Below, piece by piece: positions 45,750 through 54,580 of a stretch of DNA of 64,000 nt; position 1 is the stretch's first letter; every line of letters starts with the position of its first letter. Where the stretch lies: positions 550,001 through 614,000 of the forward strand of contig NZ_FMYX01000001.1 of assembly GCF_900102675.1 (NCBI RefSeq), in the 5' to 3' direction. The stretch is from Pseudomonas guariconensis (GTDB lineage Bacteria > Pseudomonadota > Gammaproteobacteria > Pseudomonadales > Pseudomonadaceae). The notes below the pieces were generated by a model. It was not told the DNA's origin and did no database searches. It was given only the letters and a program-made list of their open reading frames with translations. Position numbers and translations under genes: made by a program.

Positions 45750-46373
45750 TCAGCGCCGCGCCGCCAAAAGCCCCAACCCCGCACACCCCAACAACGACGC
45801 ACTGACCCGGTTGAACACCCGGCGCGGCCCTGGGCGCTCGAACCAGCGCTGCATGTACGCCCCAAGGCCCGCATAGATCGCGATGGCCGCCCATTCCAGC
45901 AGCAGGAACATAACGCCCAGCCAGAGGAATTGCTCGGCGACCGGCATGGCACTGCCCACCGAGACGAACTGCGGCAGGAATGCGGTGAAGATCAGGATGG
46001 CTTTCGGGTTGCCCGCTGCCACCCAGAACTCCTGACGGGCCAGGCGCCAGGTACCCCGTGGATGGTCACTCGCCACGACCGCCTCACCCACCGGCGCCCG
46101 CCACAGCTGCCAGGCGATGTAGAACAGGTACGCTGCGCCCAGCACCTTGATGATCAGGAACAGGTATTCGCTGGTGTGCAACACCACCGCCAAGCCCATG
46201 GCAGCCAGGGCGATCATGCCGCTGAAGGCGAGCAACCGGCCGATGCCGGCCATGCAGGCGGTGCGCAGGCCATAGCGGCTGGCGTTGTGCAGCGACAACA
46301 GGTTGTTGGGGCCAGGCGCCATGTTCAGGGCGAAACAGGCGGGGATGAACAGCAGCAAGCTCGACAGGTCCAT
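45750..46373 (-). CDS. LysE/RhtB-family amino acid exporter
   Basis: The 207-residue inner-membrane protein has about six helices. FALNMAPGPNNLLSLHNASRYGLRTA is the LysE/RhtB start, and EFWVAAGNPKAILIFTAFLPQFV the conserved helix-4 region. ATG 46373 is preceded by AAGGAGAAG; the longer reading is read-through. It is divergent from an AraC regulator 136 bp away that likely controls it. The exported amino acid is unknown. Confidence 0.9.
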   Translation of the reverse strand: MDLSSLLLFIPACFALNMAPGPNNLLSLHNASRYGLRTACMAGIGRLLAFSGMIALAAMGLAVVLHTSEYLFLIIKVLGAAYLFYIAWQLWRAPVGEAVVASDHPRGTWRLARQEFWVAAGNPKAILIFTAFLPQFVSVGSAMPVAEQFLWLGVMFLLLEWAAIAIYAGLGAYMQRWFERPGPRRVFNRVSASLLGCAGLGLLAARR

Positions 46374-46508
46374 TTTTCTTCTCCTTCGGGACCTCGGCAG
46401 CCTCGCGCCGGGTGTGCATTGCGTCAAGTACAGTGGCGCAGTGAATGGCCGGAACAGTGGCCAGCAGTTTAGACTGCGTGCTCCGGCACTCGGCGAAGCA
46501 GGCCCTGC

Positions 46509-47339
46509 ATGACCCTATGGAACAGCGAAATCTGGCGCGACCCGGCCCTGCCCTTCGTGGAAAGCCGGCGCGCCTGCCATAGCCGCGCCTGCTACAAGGC
46601 CCATAGCCATCCGACGTTCTCCATCGGTGCGGTAGATGCCGGCCTCAGCTGGTTCACCGGCGCGGGCGACGGCCAGGCGCGCCTGACGCCCGGCACCTTG
46701 GTACTGGTCCCGGCGCAGCGGGTGCATGCCTGCAACCCCGAGTCAGGCCAGGCCTGGAGCTATCAGATGGTGCATGTGGATGCGCAGTGGCTGGGACGCC
46801 TGCGACTGGAGTCAGGCGTTAGCGCTGCCGAGCCTGGAGCGCCTGCGCGAATCACGCGTTCGGCTGAAGTGTATCGGCAGTTCTGCCAGCTCAATGCATT
46901 GTTGTTTTCCGACGCGGCACCCTCGCAGAAGGAAGCCGCGTTGGTGGCCTTCATCGGTGACCACGACTTTGCAGCGCATGCGACGCTGGATGCTGCCCCG
47001 CCCCCTGCCTTGAGCGCCCCAGCCCTGCGCGAGCTGATTGCCATGCTGCAGACGTGCGAGCTGGCCGAAATCAGCCTGGAGCATCTGGCCGGGCACGCCG
47101 GGTTGGGGCGATACCAGTTGATCCGGGCGTTCCGCGCCGCGACGGGGCTCACACCACACGCCTACCTGCTTAATGAGCGGGTCAACCGGGCGCGGGGGTT
47201 GCTCGGCCAAGGCCAGGACCTTGCGCAGGTGGCTTATCGCCTGGGCTTTGCCGACCAGAGCCACTTCCAGCGGGTGTTCAAGGCGCACGCGGGCATGACC
47301 CCCGGGCAGTATCGACATGGCGTCGGGGCACGCGGGTAA
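46509..47339 (+). CDS. AraC-family regulator beside two LysE exporters
   Basis: The 276-residue regulator has an N-terminal cupin-like sensing domain (HSHPTFSIGAVDAGLSWF, then LTPGTLVLVPAQRVHACNP). A C-terminal double helix-turn-helix follows (LEHLAGHAGLGRYQLIRAF and LAQVAYRLGFADQSHFQRVFKAHAGMTPGQYR). One LysE-type exporter is divergent on its left and another follows on the right, so it probably senses an exported amino acid. Confidence 0.9.
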   Translation: MTLWNSEIWRDPALPFVESRRACHSRACYKAHSHPTFSIGAVDAGLSWFTGAGDGQARLTPGTLVLVPAQRVHACNPESGQAWSYQMVHVDAQWLGRLRLESGVSAAEPGAPARITRSAEVYRQFCQLNALLFSDAAPSQKEAALVAFIGDHDFAAHATLDAAPPPALSAPALRELIAMLQTCELAEISLEHLAGHAGLGRYQLIRAFRAATGLTPHAYLLNERVNRARGLLGQGQDLAQVAYRLGFADQSHFQRVFKAHAGMTPGQYRHGVGARG

Positions 47340-47448
47340 ACCTACCCACCCGCTCCGCGCGCTGGAGCACACGCCGTGCAATTATCTTCAATACCGCCCA
47401 AGGCTTGGGACGACAGACTGCGGCTTTCCTTGCCACAGAAGCCTACCC

Positions 47449-48060
47449 ATGGAGCAATTTCTCGTCGTCGCCGCAGCCCATTTCCTGGCCCTGCTCTCCC
47501 CTGGTCCCGATTTCTTCCTCGTCGCTCGCGCCTCGGCCACCGCCGGCTGGCGCACCGCGAGCGGTGCTTGCCTGGGGATCGCCCTGGCCAACGGCGTATT
47601 CATCGCCATAGCCTTTACCGGCGTCTCCATTCTGCAGGAGGGCAGCGCGCCGTTCATCGCGTTGCAACTGGCCGGCTGTGCCTACTTGCTGTTTATCGGC
47701 GGGCTGTTCCTACGCCATGCCGGGCGCAGCGACCTGCAATCGGCCGAGGTCGGTATTGGTCACGGCTGGGTACAGAACCTGGGAATGGGCTTCACCTCGG
47801 GCATCCTCAACCCGAAGAACGCTCTGTTCTATGCAAGCCTGGCAAGCATGCTCGCAGCCAGCAGCGCGGGCTGGAAGCTCGTCTATGGTGTGTGGATGTT
47901 CACAATCGTGCTGGGCTGGGACCTGCTGGTGGCGGTGGCCATCGGCAATCGCCGGGTGCTGCGGCGCTTCGCCCAAGTCTTGCCGTGGCTGGAGCGTGCT
48001 TCCGGTGTGCTGTTGATTCTGCTGGCCAGCGCGGTGCTCATGCGCCTGGCCTGGGGTTGA
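47449..48060 (+). CDS. LysE/RhtB-family exporter, second copy
   Basis: The 203-residue protein has FLALLSPGPDFFLVARASATAGW, the LysE-family start, and GILNPKNALFYASLASML in the middle. About six membrane helices. ATG 47449 lies 109 bp downstream of the AraC gene; the longer frame begins inside that gene. Its last 23 bp overlap the convergent phosphatase gene, so only one can have an uninterrupted 3' end. Confidence 0.88.
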   Translation: MEQFLVVAAAHFLALLSPGPDFFLVARASATAGWRTASGACLGIALANGVFIAIAFTGVSILQEGSAPFIALQLAGCAYLLFIGGLFLRHAGRSDLQSAEVGIGHGWVQNLGMGFTSGILNPKNALFYASLASMLAASSAGWKLVYGVWMFTIVLGWDLLVAVAIGNRRVLRRFAQVLPWLERASGVLLILLASAVLMRLAWG

Positions 48061-48733
48061 TCACGCTCAGCGTCCTGAGGTCCACCACACTGAAAAAGCC
48101 GCTGGCCCAGCCGCCGGTGTCCAGGTGCCAGACGTTGCCCAACTGCTTGACCCGCAGCACTGGGGTATGGCCGACCAGCAAGGCGCGCAAGCCACCGACC
48201 GGCTCGGTGTCGCCCTCACGCAGGCGTCGACGCGACCATTGGCAGACTTCTCGGACTTCAGGATCGTCCATAGCCTCTAGAAAAGCCTTGAGCGTCGACC
48301 ATTCGGGAAATGGGCTATCGGCATGCAAGAGGCCGATCAGCCCAAGCGACGTCTGCACCTCGATCGCCAATGGCATCTGCGCGAAGCCTTCGACGTAGCG
48401 TTGTTGTTCGGCACGAGGAAGGTCGAGAAACCAGCCCCCGCCTGCAGAGCGGTACATCTCCAGATCGACTCTGCCACCGCGCAGGTGGGCGATGGCGAGC
48501 GCCTCATGGTTGCCCTGTACCGCGTGGAACCAGGGTTGCGCCAACCAGTCCAGCGCCTGCTCGCTGGCCGGCCCCCGGTCCACCAGATCGCCCACGCTGA
48601 ACAGCCGATCCACCTCAGGATCGAATCCCACCTCGTCCAGGCATCGCTGCAACCGCTCGAAATGACCATGGATGTCGCCCACGGCCAGATCGCGGCCACG
48701 GTTATTGGCACTCACCCGCCGAAAACGGCTCAT
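48038..48733 (-). CDS. Calcineurin-like serine/threonine phosphatase (PphA/ApaH-like)
   Basis: The 231-residue metallophosphatase carries the PPP-family motifs in order: AVGDIHGHFERLQ, LFSVGDLVDRGPAS and AVQGNHE within residues 17-80, then histidines in LLHADSP and LVGHTP. Size and motifs match PphA/PphB, single-domain protein phosphatases. Start at ATG 48733 with GGTGGAA upstream; the longer reading extends into the DUF3016 promoter. Target unknown. Confidence 0.87.
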   Translation of the reverse strand: MSRFRRVSANNRGRDLAVGDIHGHFERLQRCLDEVGFDPEVDRLFSVGDLVDRGPASEQALDWLAQPWFHAVQGNHEALAIAHLRGGRVDLEMYRSAGGGWFLDLPRAEQQRYVEGFAQMPLAIEVQTSLGLIGLLHADSPFPEWSTLKAFLEAMDDPEVREVCQWSRRRLREGDTEPVGGLRALLVGHTPVLRVKQLGNVWHLDTGGWASGFFSVVDLRTLSVINPRPGA

Positions 48734-48811
48734 TGCTTCCACCCTCTGCTGCTGTCCCAGCGGCAGGCGTAAAATGGAGGGGCGATCCGTCCGTGCCCGT
48801 GGAGGTGCATC

Positions 48812-49324
48812 ATGCGTACCACCCTCTCCTATGTCTTGATGCTGCTGGCCTCCAACAGCATGGCACAAGGCGCACCAACCGCGCAGGTGGACGTGCATTT
48901 CGATCATCCCGAGCAGTTCCGCGATGCCAGCCTCGATAGCCATGGCTACGAACGGGGCGCTGATGCGTACGTCATCAAGACCCTCAGCGAGCATCTGCAC
49001 AAGCTCGGCCAGCGCTATCTGCAACCTGGGCAGCAACTGCGCATCGATGTGCGCGACATCGACCTGGCCGGGCGCTTCGAGCCGTGGCACAGCCGGGCCT
49101 ACGATGTGCGCTTCATGCGCGAGATCACCTGGCCCAGCATCGACCTGAGCTACACCCTCGTCCAGCCCGGGCAACCGGAAAAACACGCCCAGGAGCGCGT
49201 CAGCGACAAGATGTACCTCAGCCGCCCCGGCCGCCAGGCCAGCAGCAGCGATCGCCTGTATGCGGAAAAAGCCATGCTCACCGACTGGTTCCGTCAGCGC
49301 TTCGCCCCGCACCCGGCCTCCTGA
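48812..49324 (+). CDS. DUF3016 secreted protein
   Basis: The 170-residue protein has a signal peptide (MRTTLSYVLMLLASNSMAQG, cut near AQG/AP) and a DUF3016-type domain. Landmarks are VDVHFDHPEQFRDAS, LSEHLHKLGQRYLQPGQQLRIDVRDIDLAGRFEP and RFMREITWPSIDLSYTL. Likely periplasmic, function unknown. GTGGAGGTGCATC precedes the ATG. Divergent from the phosphatase gene, 78 bp apart. Confidence 0.8.
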   Translation: MRTTLSYVLMLLASNSMAQGAPTAQVDVHFDHPEQFRDASLDSHGYERGADAYVIKTLSEHLHKLGQRYLQPGQQLRIDVRDIDLAGRFEPWHSRAYDVRFMREITWPSIDLSYTLVQPGQPEKHAQERVSDKMYLSRPGRQASSSDRLYAEKAMLTDWFRQRFAPHPAS

Positions 49325-49405
49325 ATCACTTCAGCGCGGGGTGGCCTGGGCGGGCTGGCCGATAGTATTCTCAGCCTTCCCGCTTTCTCCATGGATGGAA
49401 TCGCC

Positions 49406-50149
49406 ATGAAACTGTGTGCTGTGCAACTGGCCTCCGGCAAGGGCGACCTGCCGGGCAATCTGGAGCGTCACCGCTACTGCGTCGAACAGGCAGTCGCACG
49501 CGGGGCGGAGCTGGTGGTATTCCCCGAGCTGTCCTTGAGCGGCTATGAACCCACCCTGGCCCAACAATTGGCGCAACCATCGGACACTTCCCTGCTCGAT
49601 CCGCTGCAAGCGCTCTGTGACCGCCATGGCATCGCGGTGGCCGTCGGTCTACCGTTGCTGGCCCCCACCGGGATTTGCATTGGCATGCCCATCCTGCGCC
49701 CTGGCGCCCCGCCCCACTTCTATGCCAAACAGCGCCTGCACGATGATGAGCTGCCATTCTTCATCGCTGGCGAGTATCCGTTGGTGTTCACCGTGGGCAA
49801 CCAGCGCATCGCACCGGCCATCTGCTACGAATCGATGTTCATCGAGCATGCCGAGCAGGCTCGTTCGGCAGGGGCAGACATCTATATGGTCAGCGTGGCC
49901 AAGACAACCAAGGGCATAGACGAAGGCTTTCGGCATTACCCGGACGTTGCCCGGCGTCTGGGCATGCCGGTGTTGCTCGCCAACTGTGTAGGGCCGGCCG
50001 ATACCTTCGTCGGCGCCGGCCATTCCGCCGCCTGGGACCCCCAAGGGAATCTCTTGGCAGCATTGGATGAACACGCCCAGGGGCTGGTGCTGCTGGACAC
50101 CACGTCGATGACTGCCCAAGCCATAACCTTGGGCGCGCTGGCGCCATGA
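49406..50149 (+). CDS. Carbon-nitrogen hydrolase (nitrilase superfamily)
   Basis: The 247-residue hydrolase shows the catalytic triad: Glu in VVFPELSLSGYEP, Lys in FYAKQRLHDDE and Cys in APAICYESMF. It would cleave an amide or nitrile; the small size and lack of extra domain fit omega-amidase-like or aliphatic amidase branches. ATG 49406 gives the conserved N-terminus MKLCAVQLASGKGDL; ATG 49391 is also possible. The stop overlaps the next small gene's start (ATGA). Confidence 0.88.
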   Translation: MKLCAVQLASGKGDLPGNLERHRYCVEQAVARGAELVVFPELSLSGYEPTLAQQLAQPSDTSLLDPLQALCDRHGIAVAVGLPLLAPTGICIGMPILRPGAPPHFYAKQRLHDDELPFFIAGEYPLVFTVGNQRIAPAICYESMFIEHAEQARSAGADIYMVSVAKTTKGIDEGFRHYPDVARRLGMPVLLANCVGPADTFVGAGHSAAWDPQGNLLAALDEHAQGLVLLDTTSMTAQAITLGALAP

Positions 50150-50388
50150 AGTACTTAGCCACGGCGCTGGCCTGCTATGCCTGCACTCATTACCTGGTCG
50201 GTCTGTTGATTCATGGCCGAGTGGCCGAGATGGCCGAAGGACTACGCCACCGACCGGACGCTCCTACACCTGGCGAGTTCCTGCGAGAAACACAACCCTA
50301 CGCGCGGCGTGCTCATCGGCAGTACAGCCTGGTGGTCGGGACGGCGGCGGCGGTGATTGGTTGCCTGATCGTGCTCTGGATGAGTTGA
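50146..50388 (+). CDS. Small two-helix membrane protein
   Basis: The 80-residue protein has a hydrophobic N-terminus (MKYLATALACYACTHYLVGLL) and a C-terminal helix (YSLVVGTAAAVIGCLIVLWM), with a charged middle. ATGA overlap with the nitrilase gene implies translational coupling. Six bases separate its stop from the convergent ogt stop. No family recognised. Confidence 0.7.
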   Translation: MKYLATALACYACTHYLVGLLIHGRVAEMAEGLRHRPDAPTPGEFLRETQPYARRAHRQYSLVVGTAAAVIGCLIVLWMS

Positions 50389-50394
50389 ACGGGC

Positions 50395-50895
50395 TCAAAG
50401 ATCTAACGCGAGGCTCTCTCGTCCTTCAAGGGCCAACAGGTACTGTTTGGCCTGCAGCCCACCGGCGAAGCCGGTCAGACCACCAGATGCGCCGATCACC
50501 CGGTGGCACGGAGCGATGATCGAAATCGGGTTGCGTCCGTTGGCCGCTCCCACTGCCCGCACGGCGCTTGGGTTGCCGATCTGCCGGGCAATATCGCTGT
50601 AGCTGCGGGTCTGCCCGAAGGGGATGGTCAGCAGCGCGGCCCAGACCTGGCGCTGGAAGTCCGTGCCGACAAAATCAAGCGGCAGCTCGAAACCCTGGCG
50701 GCTGCCGGCAAAGTACTCGCCTAACTGCCGAGCTGTCTCCCGTAGCGTCGGATGTCCATCGTCCCGGTGCAGTGCGCCCAGACGCACACGGTTTTCCCGC
50801 TCCTGCTCCCACAACACCGCAGCCAGGCAATCGCCTCGGGCAACCAGCGTGAGGGTCCCAACGGGAGACTGAATGAAGGTAAAGGCGCAGGACAT
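50395..50895 (-). CDS. ogt: Methylated-DNA-protein-cysteine S-methyltransferase (Ogt type)
   Basis: The 166-residue suicide DNA repair protein removes O6-alkyl groups from guanine. The acceptor cysteine is in IAPCHRVIGASGGLTGFAGG near residue 132, and the helix-turn-helix Arg finger region is in TRSYSDIARQIGNPSAVRAVGAANGRNP. Start at ATG 50895, the homologous N-terminus (AFTFIQSPVGTL); the longer frame upstream is AT-richer and unlike the family. No Ada domain, so it is constitutive Ogt rather than inducible Ada. Confidence 0.92.
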   Translation of the reverse strand: MSCAFTFIQSPVGTLTLVARGDCLAAVLWEQERENRVRLGALHRDDGHPTLRETARQLGEYFAGSRQGFELPLDFVGTDFQRQVWAALLTIPFGQTRSYSDIARQIGNPSAVRAVGAANGRNPISIIAPCHRVIGASGGLTGFAGGLQAKQYLLALEGRESLALDL

Positions 50896-51162
50896 CGGAG
50901 CTGCTCGCTTGAAAAAACTGGTGCAAGGCACTCTACCCTTCGAGGTTGCTTGGTGCATCCGCTTTCTTGCCCTGGGAATTACCGCTGAACTGGTTAATTG
51001 GATATCTGTAACGACATCAGTCAATTACAGTCCCCGATTGGCCACTGTCTGAAAACTAGCACATACCAAAGTAATAGCTATTCTGGGTTAAACATCGCGT
51101 TTGTTGTTGCAGGGTCATCGGCAGAAAGGCGCCCTGACCCAAGGCAAACCGAAACCCACCGT

Positions 51163-51498
51163 ATGCCGACAAACGTGGCCGCCATGGCTGAGTTTCTGCG
51201 TCAATGCTGGTTTCTGCTGCTAAGCCTCTACCAGACCATCCAAAGCCATGGCCTGATCGGTTGCGTGGTCGCGTTCATCCTGGCGTTGCTGATGAGCAAG
51301 ATCGGCAGCAGGCTTACCGGACGCACCGAGCGTCTAAGTACCCTGCCAAGCGGTGAAGCGCACGTGCCGCCTGCTCCGGCCATTGAAGGCACCCTCAGGG
51401 CCTGGCTCGGTCGCGTGGTCGGGACGCTGCTACAAATAGCGGCGGGCGTGCTGTTTCTGGTCACCGTGATCGCCACGGTGAATGTGCTGTTGTACTGA
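51163..51498 (+). CDS. Hypothetical two-helix membrane protein
   Basis: The 111-residue protein has two clear transmembrane segments, about residues 13-42 (AEFLRQCWFLLLSLYQ, then GLIGCVVAFILALLMS) and 85-110 (VVGTLLQIAAGVLFLVTVIA). A basic Arg-rich linker separates them. The start is uncertain: ATG 51163 has no clear ribosome site, and ATG 51184 is an alternative. The upstream 267 bp (50896-51162) are AT-richer and hold no gene I can support. Function unknown. Confidence 0.55.
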   Translation: MPTNVAAMAEFLRQCWFLLLSLYQTIQSHGLIGCVVAFILALLMSKIGSRLTGRTERLSTLPSGEAHVPPAPAIEGTLRAWLGRVVGTLLQIAAGVLFLVTVIATVNVLLY

Positions 51499-51512
51499 CC
51501 TGCGTGACGGGA

Positions 51513-51540
51513 CGTCACCGTCTGCCCAAAGACGGTGACG
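51513..51540. terminator. Perfect 11-bp hairpin between convergent genes
   Basis: CGTCACCGTCT at 51513-51523 pairs exactly with 51530-51540 around a 6-nt loop, 15 bp after one stop and 22 bp before the opposing stop. No T-tract follows on either strand, but position suggests a bidirectional 3'-end structure. Confidence 0.55.
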
Positions 51541-51561
51541 CTCCCCATGCGCGTGGACCAC

Positions 51562-51888
51562 TCAACGCCCCCCGCAGACTGCTACGACTGCAGGCTTGCT
51601 GGCGCGCCCACCGGACTGCAATGCCGGGTCGCTTGCCACCCTCCTGGCGCGTCCGACACCCCAGGCCAGCGCCCGGGTCATCGATTCGCCTGGACGCGAG
51701 TCGAACGCCTCCTCATGCAAGGCCATGCCGGACGGTGCGTAAAGGCCGATGAACATCTGCGTCGCACCGGTTCGTGACAATCGAACCTGCACGTCAATAC
51801 ACGAGCCGCTGTCGAGCGTTTCGTCATGCGTTCGATGATGAAGAGTGGGGTCTGCCCAGGACCAGAACACGTCACCGCGAATTTTCAT
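51562..51888 (-). CDS. Hypothetical protein with strong ribosome site
   Basis: The 108-residue soluble protein starts MKIRGDVFWSWADPTLHHRTH and contains VQVRLSRTGATQMFIGLYAPSG. GTAGGAGGCGGC directly before the ATG at 51888 strongly supports translation. The C-terminal part is Arg/Ala-rich. No known domain; its genus-typical base composition suggests a resident gene rather than recent transfer. Confidence 0.65.
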   Translation of the reverse strand: MKIRGDVFWSWADPTLHHRTHDETLDSGSCIDVQVRLSRTGATQMFIGLYAPSGMALHEEAFDSRPGESMTRALAWGVGRARRVASDPALQSGGRASKPAVVAVCGGR

Positions 51889-52017
51889 GCCGCCTCCTAC
51901 GACTTTAGTCTTATATGTGTTGGTAGTGGCACCATAGCGGATGGTTGCCAGCACGCAACCACGTACGACTGGTCAAGGGGGAGAATCGGACAACCGGTGC
52001 TGCACCTGCCGTGAAGG

Positions 52018-52233
52018 TCAGGAAGAGTCCGGGGTTGTGTCGCTGCCCGGTTCGAGCAACGATTCGGCGAACGTCATCCAATCCTCGAAGGCTTTGCGGT
52101 GCGCCTGGCACATCCCTTTCCACTCGGCGCCGCCCACACGACCGTAGGCGATCTGGTTCATGGTCGAGGAGGTCAAGGAATCGAGTTCTCTCAAAAGGTG
52201 GTAGGCACGGTAGCGCTTTTCTCTTTCAGGCAT
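52018..52233 (-). CDS. Small hypothetical protein
   Basis: The 71-residue, mostly helical hydrophilic protein reads PEREKRYRAYHLLRELDSLT, then MNQIAYGRVGGAEWKGMCQAH. ATG 52233 is chosen over an in-frame ATG at 52266. The ribosome site is weak. No homologue recognised from sequence alone. Confidence 0.5.
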   Translation of the reverse strand: MPEREKRYRAYHLLRELDSLTSSTMNQIAYGRVGGAEWKGMCQAHRKAFEDWMTFAESLLEPGSDTTPDSS

Positions 52234-52385
52234 GGCTTTGTCTTCCAGCGGTGCACGACAGGGCAATACGAAGCCTTATGTAATGGATTTGACGGCTTCC
52301 TGGGTCTGGACCTCCAACGGCTCGAAAAGGTTCGCGCCGTGTTGTGAGCCTCCCGTCAAAAAGCCAGTATCGCACTTGTCACGGC

Positions 52386-52748
52386 TCACGTCCGGGTGCG
52401 AATCACGCCACTGATGGCCCAGCCGGCGAACACGAAAAAGGCATCGAGATAGAACAGCCCTGCATAGTTAGGTAGCAATGCTCCGCCAGTGGTTTGCAAA
52501 GGAGGAGCAGCGACGGCATGAATGCCGTTGGGGACCACTGCCAGCAGCACCAGGGCTGCATAGGTGGCGAGCCGAAGCGCATTCGTTCGCTTGCTGGAAG
52601 CCTCGGCCATTTTCAATCCGAAATAGGCGATAACAGCCGCCACTGGCAGAACCCAGATATGCGTGGGCAGGCTGAAGAACACTTCGGCCATCAAGCTTTT
52701 CGTTTCCACGGATACAACACCTTGTCGTTGAACGGCCGGATTATCCAT
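52386..52748 (-). CDS. Hypothetical membrane protein
   Basis: The 120-residue protein has about three hydrophobic segments (LPTHIWVLPVAAVIAYFGL, LATYAALVLLAVVPNGI, YLDAFFVFAGWAISGVI). An in-frame ATG at 52691 (MAEVFFSLPTH) could be the true start, giving 101 residues. Neither has a strong ribosome site. Function unknown. Confidence 0.5.
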   Translation of the reverse strand: MDNPAVQRQGVVSVETKSLMAEVFFSLPTHIWVLPVAAVIAYFGLKMAEASSKRTNALRLATYAALVLLAVVPNGIHAVAAPPLQTTGGALLPNYAGLFYLDAFFVFAGWAISGVIRTRT

Positions 52749-52865
52749 GGCCTGGCTGGGTTGTGGCTAGACAGGTAAAACCAAAGTGTTCCAGGGATAG
52801 GAAAAATGTGAAAGAAATGTGAAAATCGAAAATTGATAGCCTATTTACACCATCAAGGAAGAAGC

Positions 52866-53705
52866 GTGTTACGCAATGCTCAGTTTTGTTTCAACGAGTT
52901 CTGCCACAGCGTGAAACATCAGCGCACGACGCTGTATTTTCGCTCACCCGTCCCGTCACCCACTCGACAAGCGCTGATACGCCTGATTGAGCAACCCTCT
53001 GGCGCCAAACGGATGAGCGCCCCGCTCGAGTGCACCGATAGCGCGTTGTTCTTCAAGCGCGAGCCGCTTGATTCGTTCAAGAAAAAGTGGCGCATGCAAC
53101 GTTTCACGGCCAAGCGCAATGGCATGTACGACTGGCCCATGGAAGAGCTGATCAACACCCGCGAGGCAACCCGTCGCGGCGCCCGGGTTCCGCCTCTGGT
53201 TGGCTACGGCTACAGTCGTTGCAAGCTCGGCCTGATGAAGGACTTTTTCATCATCAGCCGATCCCTGGCCGACCATATCGATGGCATGGCGCTCATCCGG
53301 GCCAACCCACAAGCCGTTCGCACCGTCATCGAGGCCACCGCCGAGCTGTTGCATGAACTACACAACCACGGCATCTCCCACATGGACCTATGGGCGGCTA
53401 ACGTCATGCTGCCCTTGCACGGCTCTGGACCTGCCCAGGCGATCGATCTGGAAAACGGCTTCTTCACACCGACTGCATACTTCAGTGAAACCCTGGGCTT
53501 TCAGTTTGGCTTCCTGTATCTGCGCCATATCTACCGCTACATCACAGAATCGGCTTTTGACGACCTCGTAGCGCACTGCCTTGCGAAGTACTTTCCACAC
53601 GTGGACCGCAAGGCATTTGACCAGACCTATGAAGTTGCCAAGCATCAGGTGATTGATCGACTCGAACGTCGGGCGATTTTCACCAAAGGTAGAGTGACGC
53701 GGTAA
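52866..53705 (+). CDS. InaA / lipopolysaccharide kinase-like protein
   Basis: The 279-residue protein has a protein-kinase-like fold of the Kdo/WaaP (InaA) family. A lysine in KSFKKKW-type region sits near residue 75, the catalytic loop ISHMDLWAANVM near 175 (HxDL-x3-N) and the metal Asp in AQAIDLENGFF near 195. Start at GTG 52866 because AAGGAAGAAG lies 5 bp upstream; the longer frame begins at TTG without such a site. It may phosphorylate LPS core or a small molecule. It stands alone in a patch of hypotheticals. Confidence 0.75.
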   Translation: MLRNAQFCFNEFCHSVKHQRTTLYFRSPVPSPTRQALIRLIEQPSGAKRMSAPLECTDSALFFKREPLDSFKKKWRMQRFTAKRNGMYDWPMEELINTREATRRGARVPPLVGYGYSRCKLGLMKDFFIISRSLADHIDGMALIRANPQAVRTVIEATAELLHELHNHGISHMDLWAANVMLPLHGSGPAQAIDLENGFFTPTAYFSETLGFQFGFLYLRHIYRYITESAFDDLVAHCLAKYFPHVDRKAFDQTYEVAKHQVIDRLERRAIFTKGRVTR

Positions 53706-53814
53706 GTTGCTGCCAGGCCTGTGTGATGACCGCTCCACCTTTTGACGGCCGATGGTTTGGATCTTTCCCCGGACCTGGGTAATGGGATACCCAGGTTCAT
53801 TGAACGAACAGCCC

Positions 53815-53913
53815 CTACGGTCTGCGCTTGAAATAGACGTACAGAGCCATCAGGTCGATGGCCAGTACGATCGAGACCACCACGACAGTGAAATAGATCT
53901 CCTCCCGAAGCAT
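53815..53913 (-). CDS. Possible 32-residue membrane peptide
   Basis: MLREEIYFTVVVVSIVLAI begins a single-helix peptide ending in KRRP, a typical small membrane protein with positive-inside C-terminus. GGGGG about 8 bp upstream is a weak ribosome site. The longer frame to 54051 lacks hydrophobic logic. Confidence 0.4.
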   Translation of the reverse strand: MLREEIYFTVVVVSIVLAIDLMALYVYFKRRP

Positions 53914-54001
53914 CGCGCAGCCCCCACGGCAAGGTGTGTTCGAGAAGGAGCAATTCGCATTCCAGGTCCGCCGGACACTCGCTCGAAAAATCAGGAACCG
54001 C

Positions 54002-54373
54002 TTAGGCTGGCTTCGGATGCTCACTGGACACCGCATTGTTAGCGTCCACATCCTTCATCTCCTGCTCTACCGGAGCATCGTCATCCGCCGCCAGCGGTAC
54101 TGAATCGCTGCTACGCGGCGCGGGGCCGCCCTGCTTTTCGTCGACTTTCGCCGTGTCGTCATCCTGCGAAGCCCCAACACCTTGGCCAGCCCCAGGGTCG
54201 CCAGGGGGAGGATTCCAATCTTCAGGCCGGTTATCCGACCATGCTTCGCCCACCCCTTGCTTGGGCTCAGATTTGGCCTTCTCCAAACCCGATCCATGGC
54301 CTTCTCTCGAGTCGGGAACGCTGTTGGGAACAGGTGGACGTGTCACGTCTGGATCGTTGCTTTCGATTGCCAT
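54002..54373 (-). CDS. Disordered acidic hypothetical protein
   Basis: The 123-residue Pro/Asp/Glu/Gly-rich protein has motifs like DNRPEDWNPPPGDPGAG and no hydrophobic core, so it is probably disordered. CGGGAG is correctly spaced for the ATG at 54373 rather than that at 54379. Function unknown; composition resembles stress-type low-complexity proteins. Confidence 0.6.
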   Translation of the reverse strand: MAIESNDPDVTRPPVPNSVPDSREGHGSGLEKAKSEPKQGVGEAWSDNRPEDWNPPPGDPGAGQGVGASQDDDTAKVDEKQGGPAPRSSDSVPLAADDDAPVEQEMKDVDANNAVSSEHPKPA

Positions 54374-54580
54374 GATCATTCTCCCGTTGGTGGCACAGGA
54401 AGCCTGTGCCTAAAACTGAGAATGATCGGTGCGCATAGAGTGCCCCGCGTTAGACGAGTGGCTTCAACCACGTTCGGTCCCACGGATGACTGTGCAGGCA
54501 CCTAATATTGTCGTGGGGCCAACGTGTCGCATCTGGCGGTACACCGTATTGGGTTGCCCGGCGACCGCCCGACGACCGCG

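Noticed and set aside
48734..49312. N-terminal extension of the phosphatase frame
   Set aside because: Extends antisense through the DUF3016 gene; the phosphatase family starts at 48733 with its own ribosome site.
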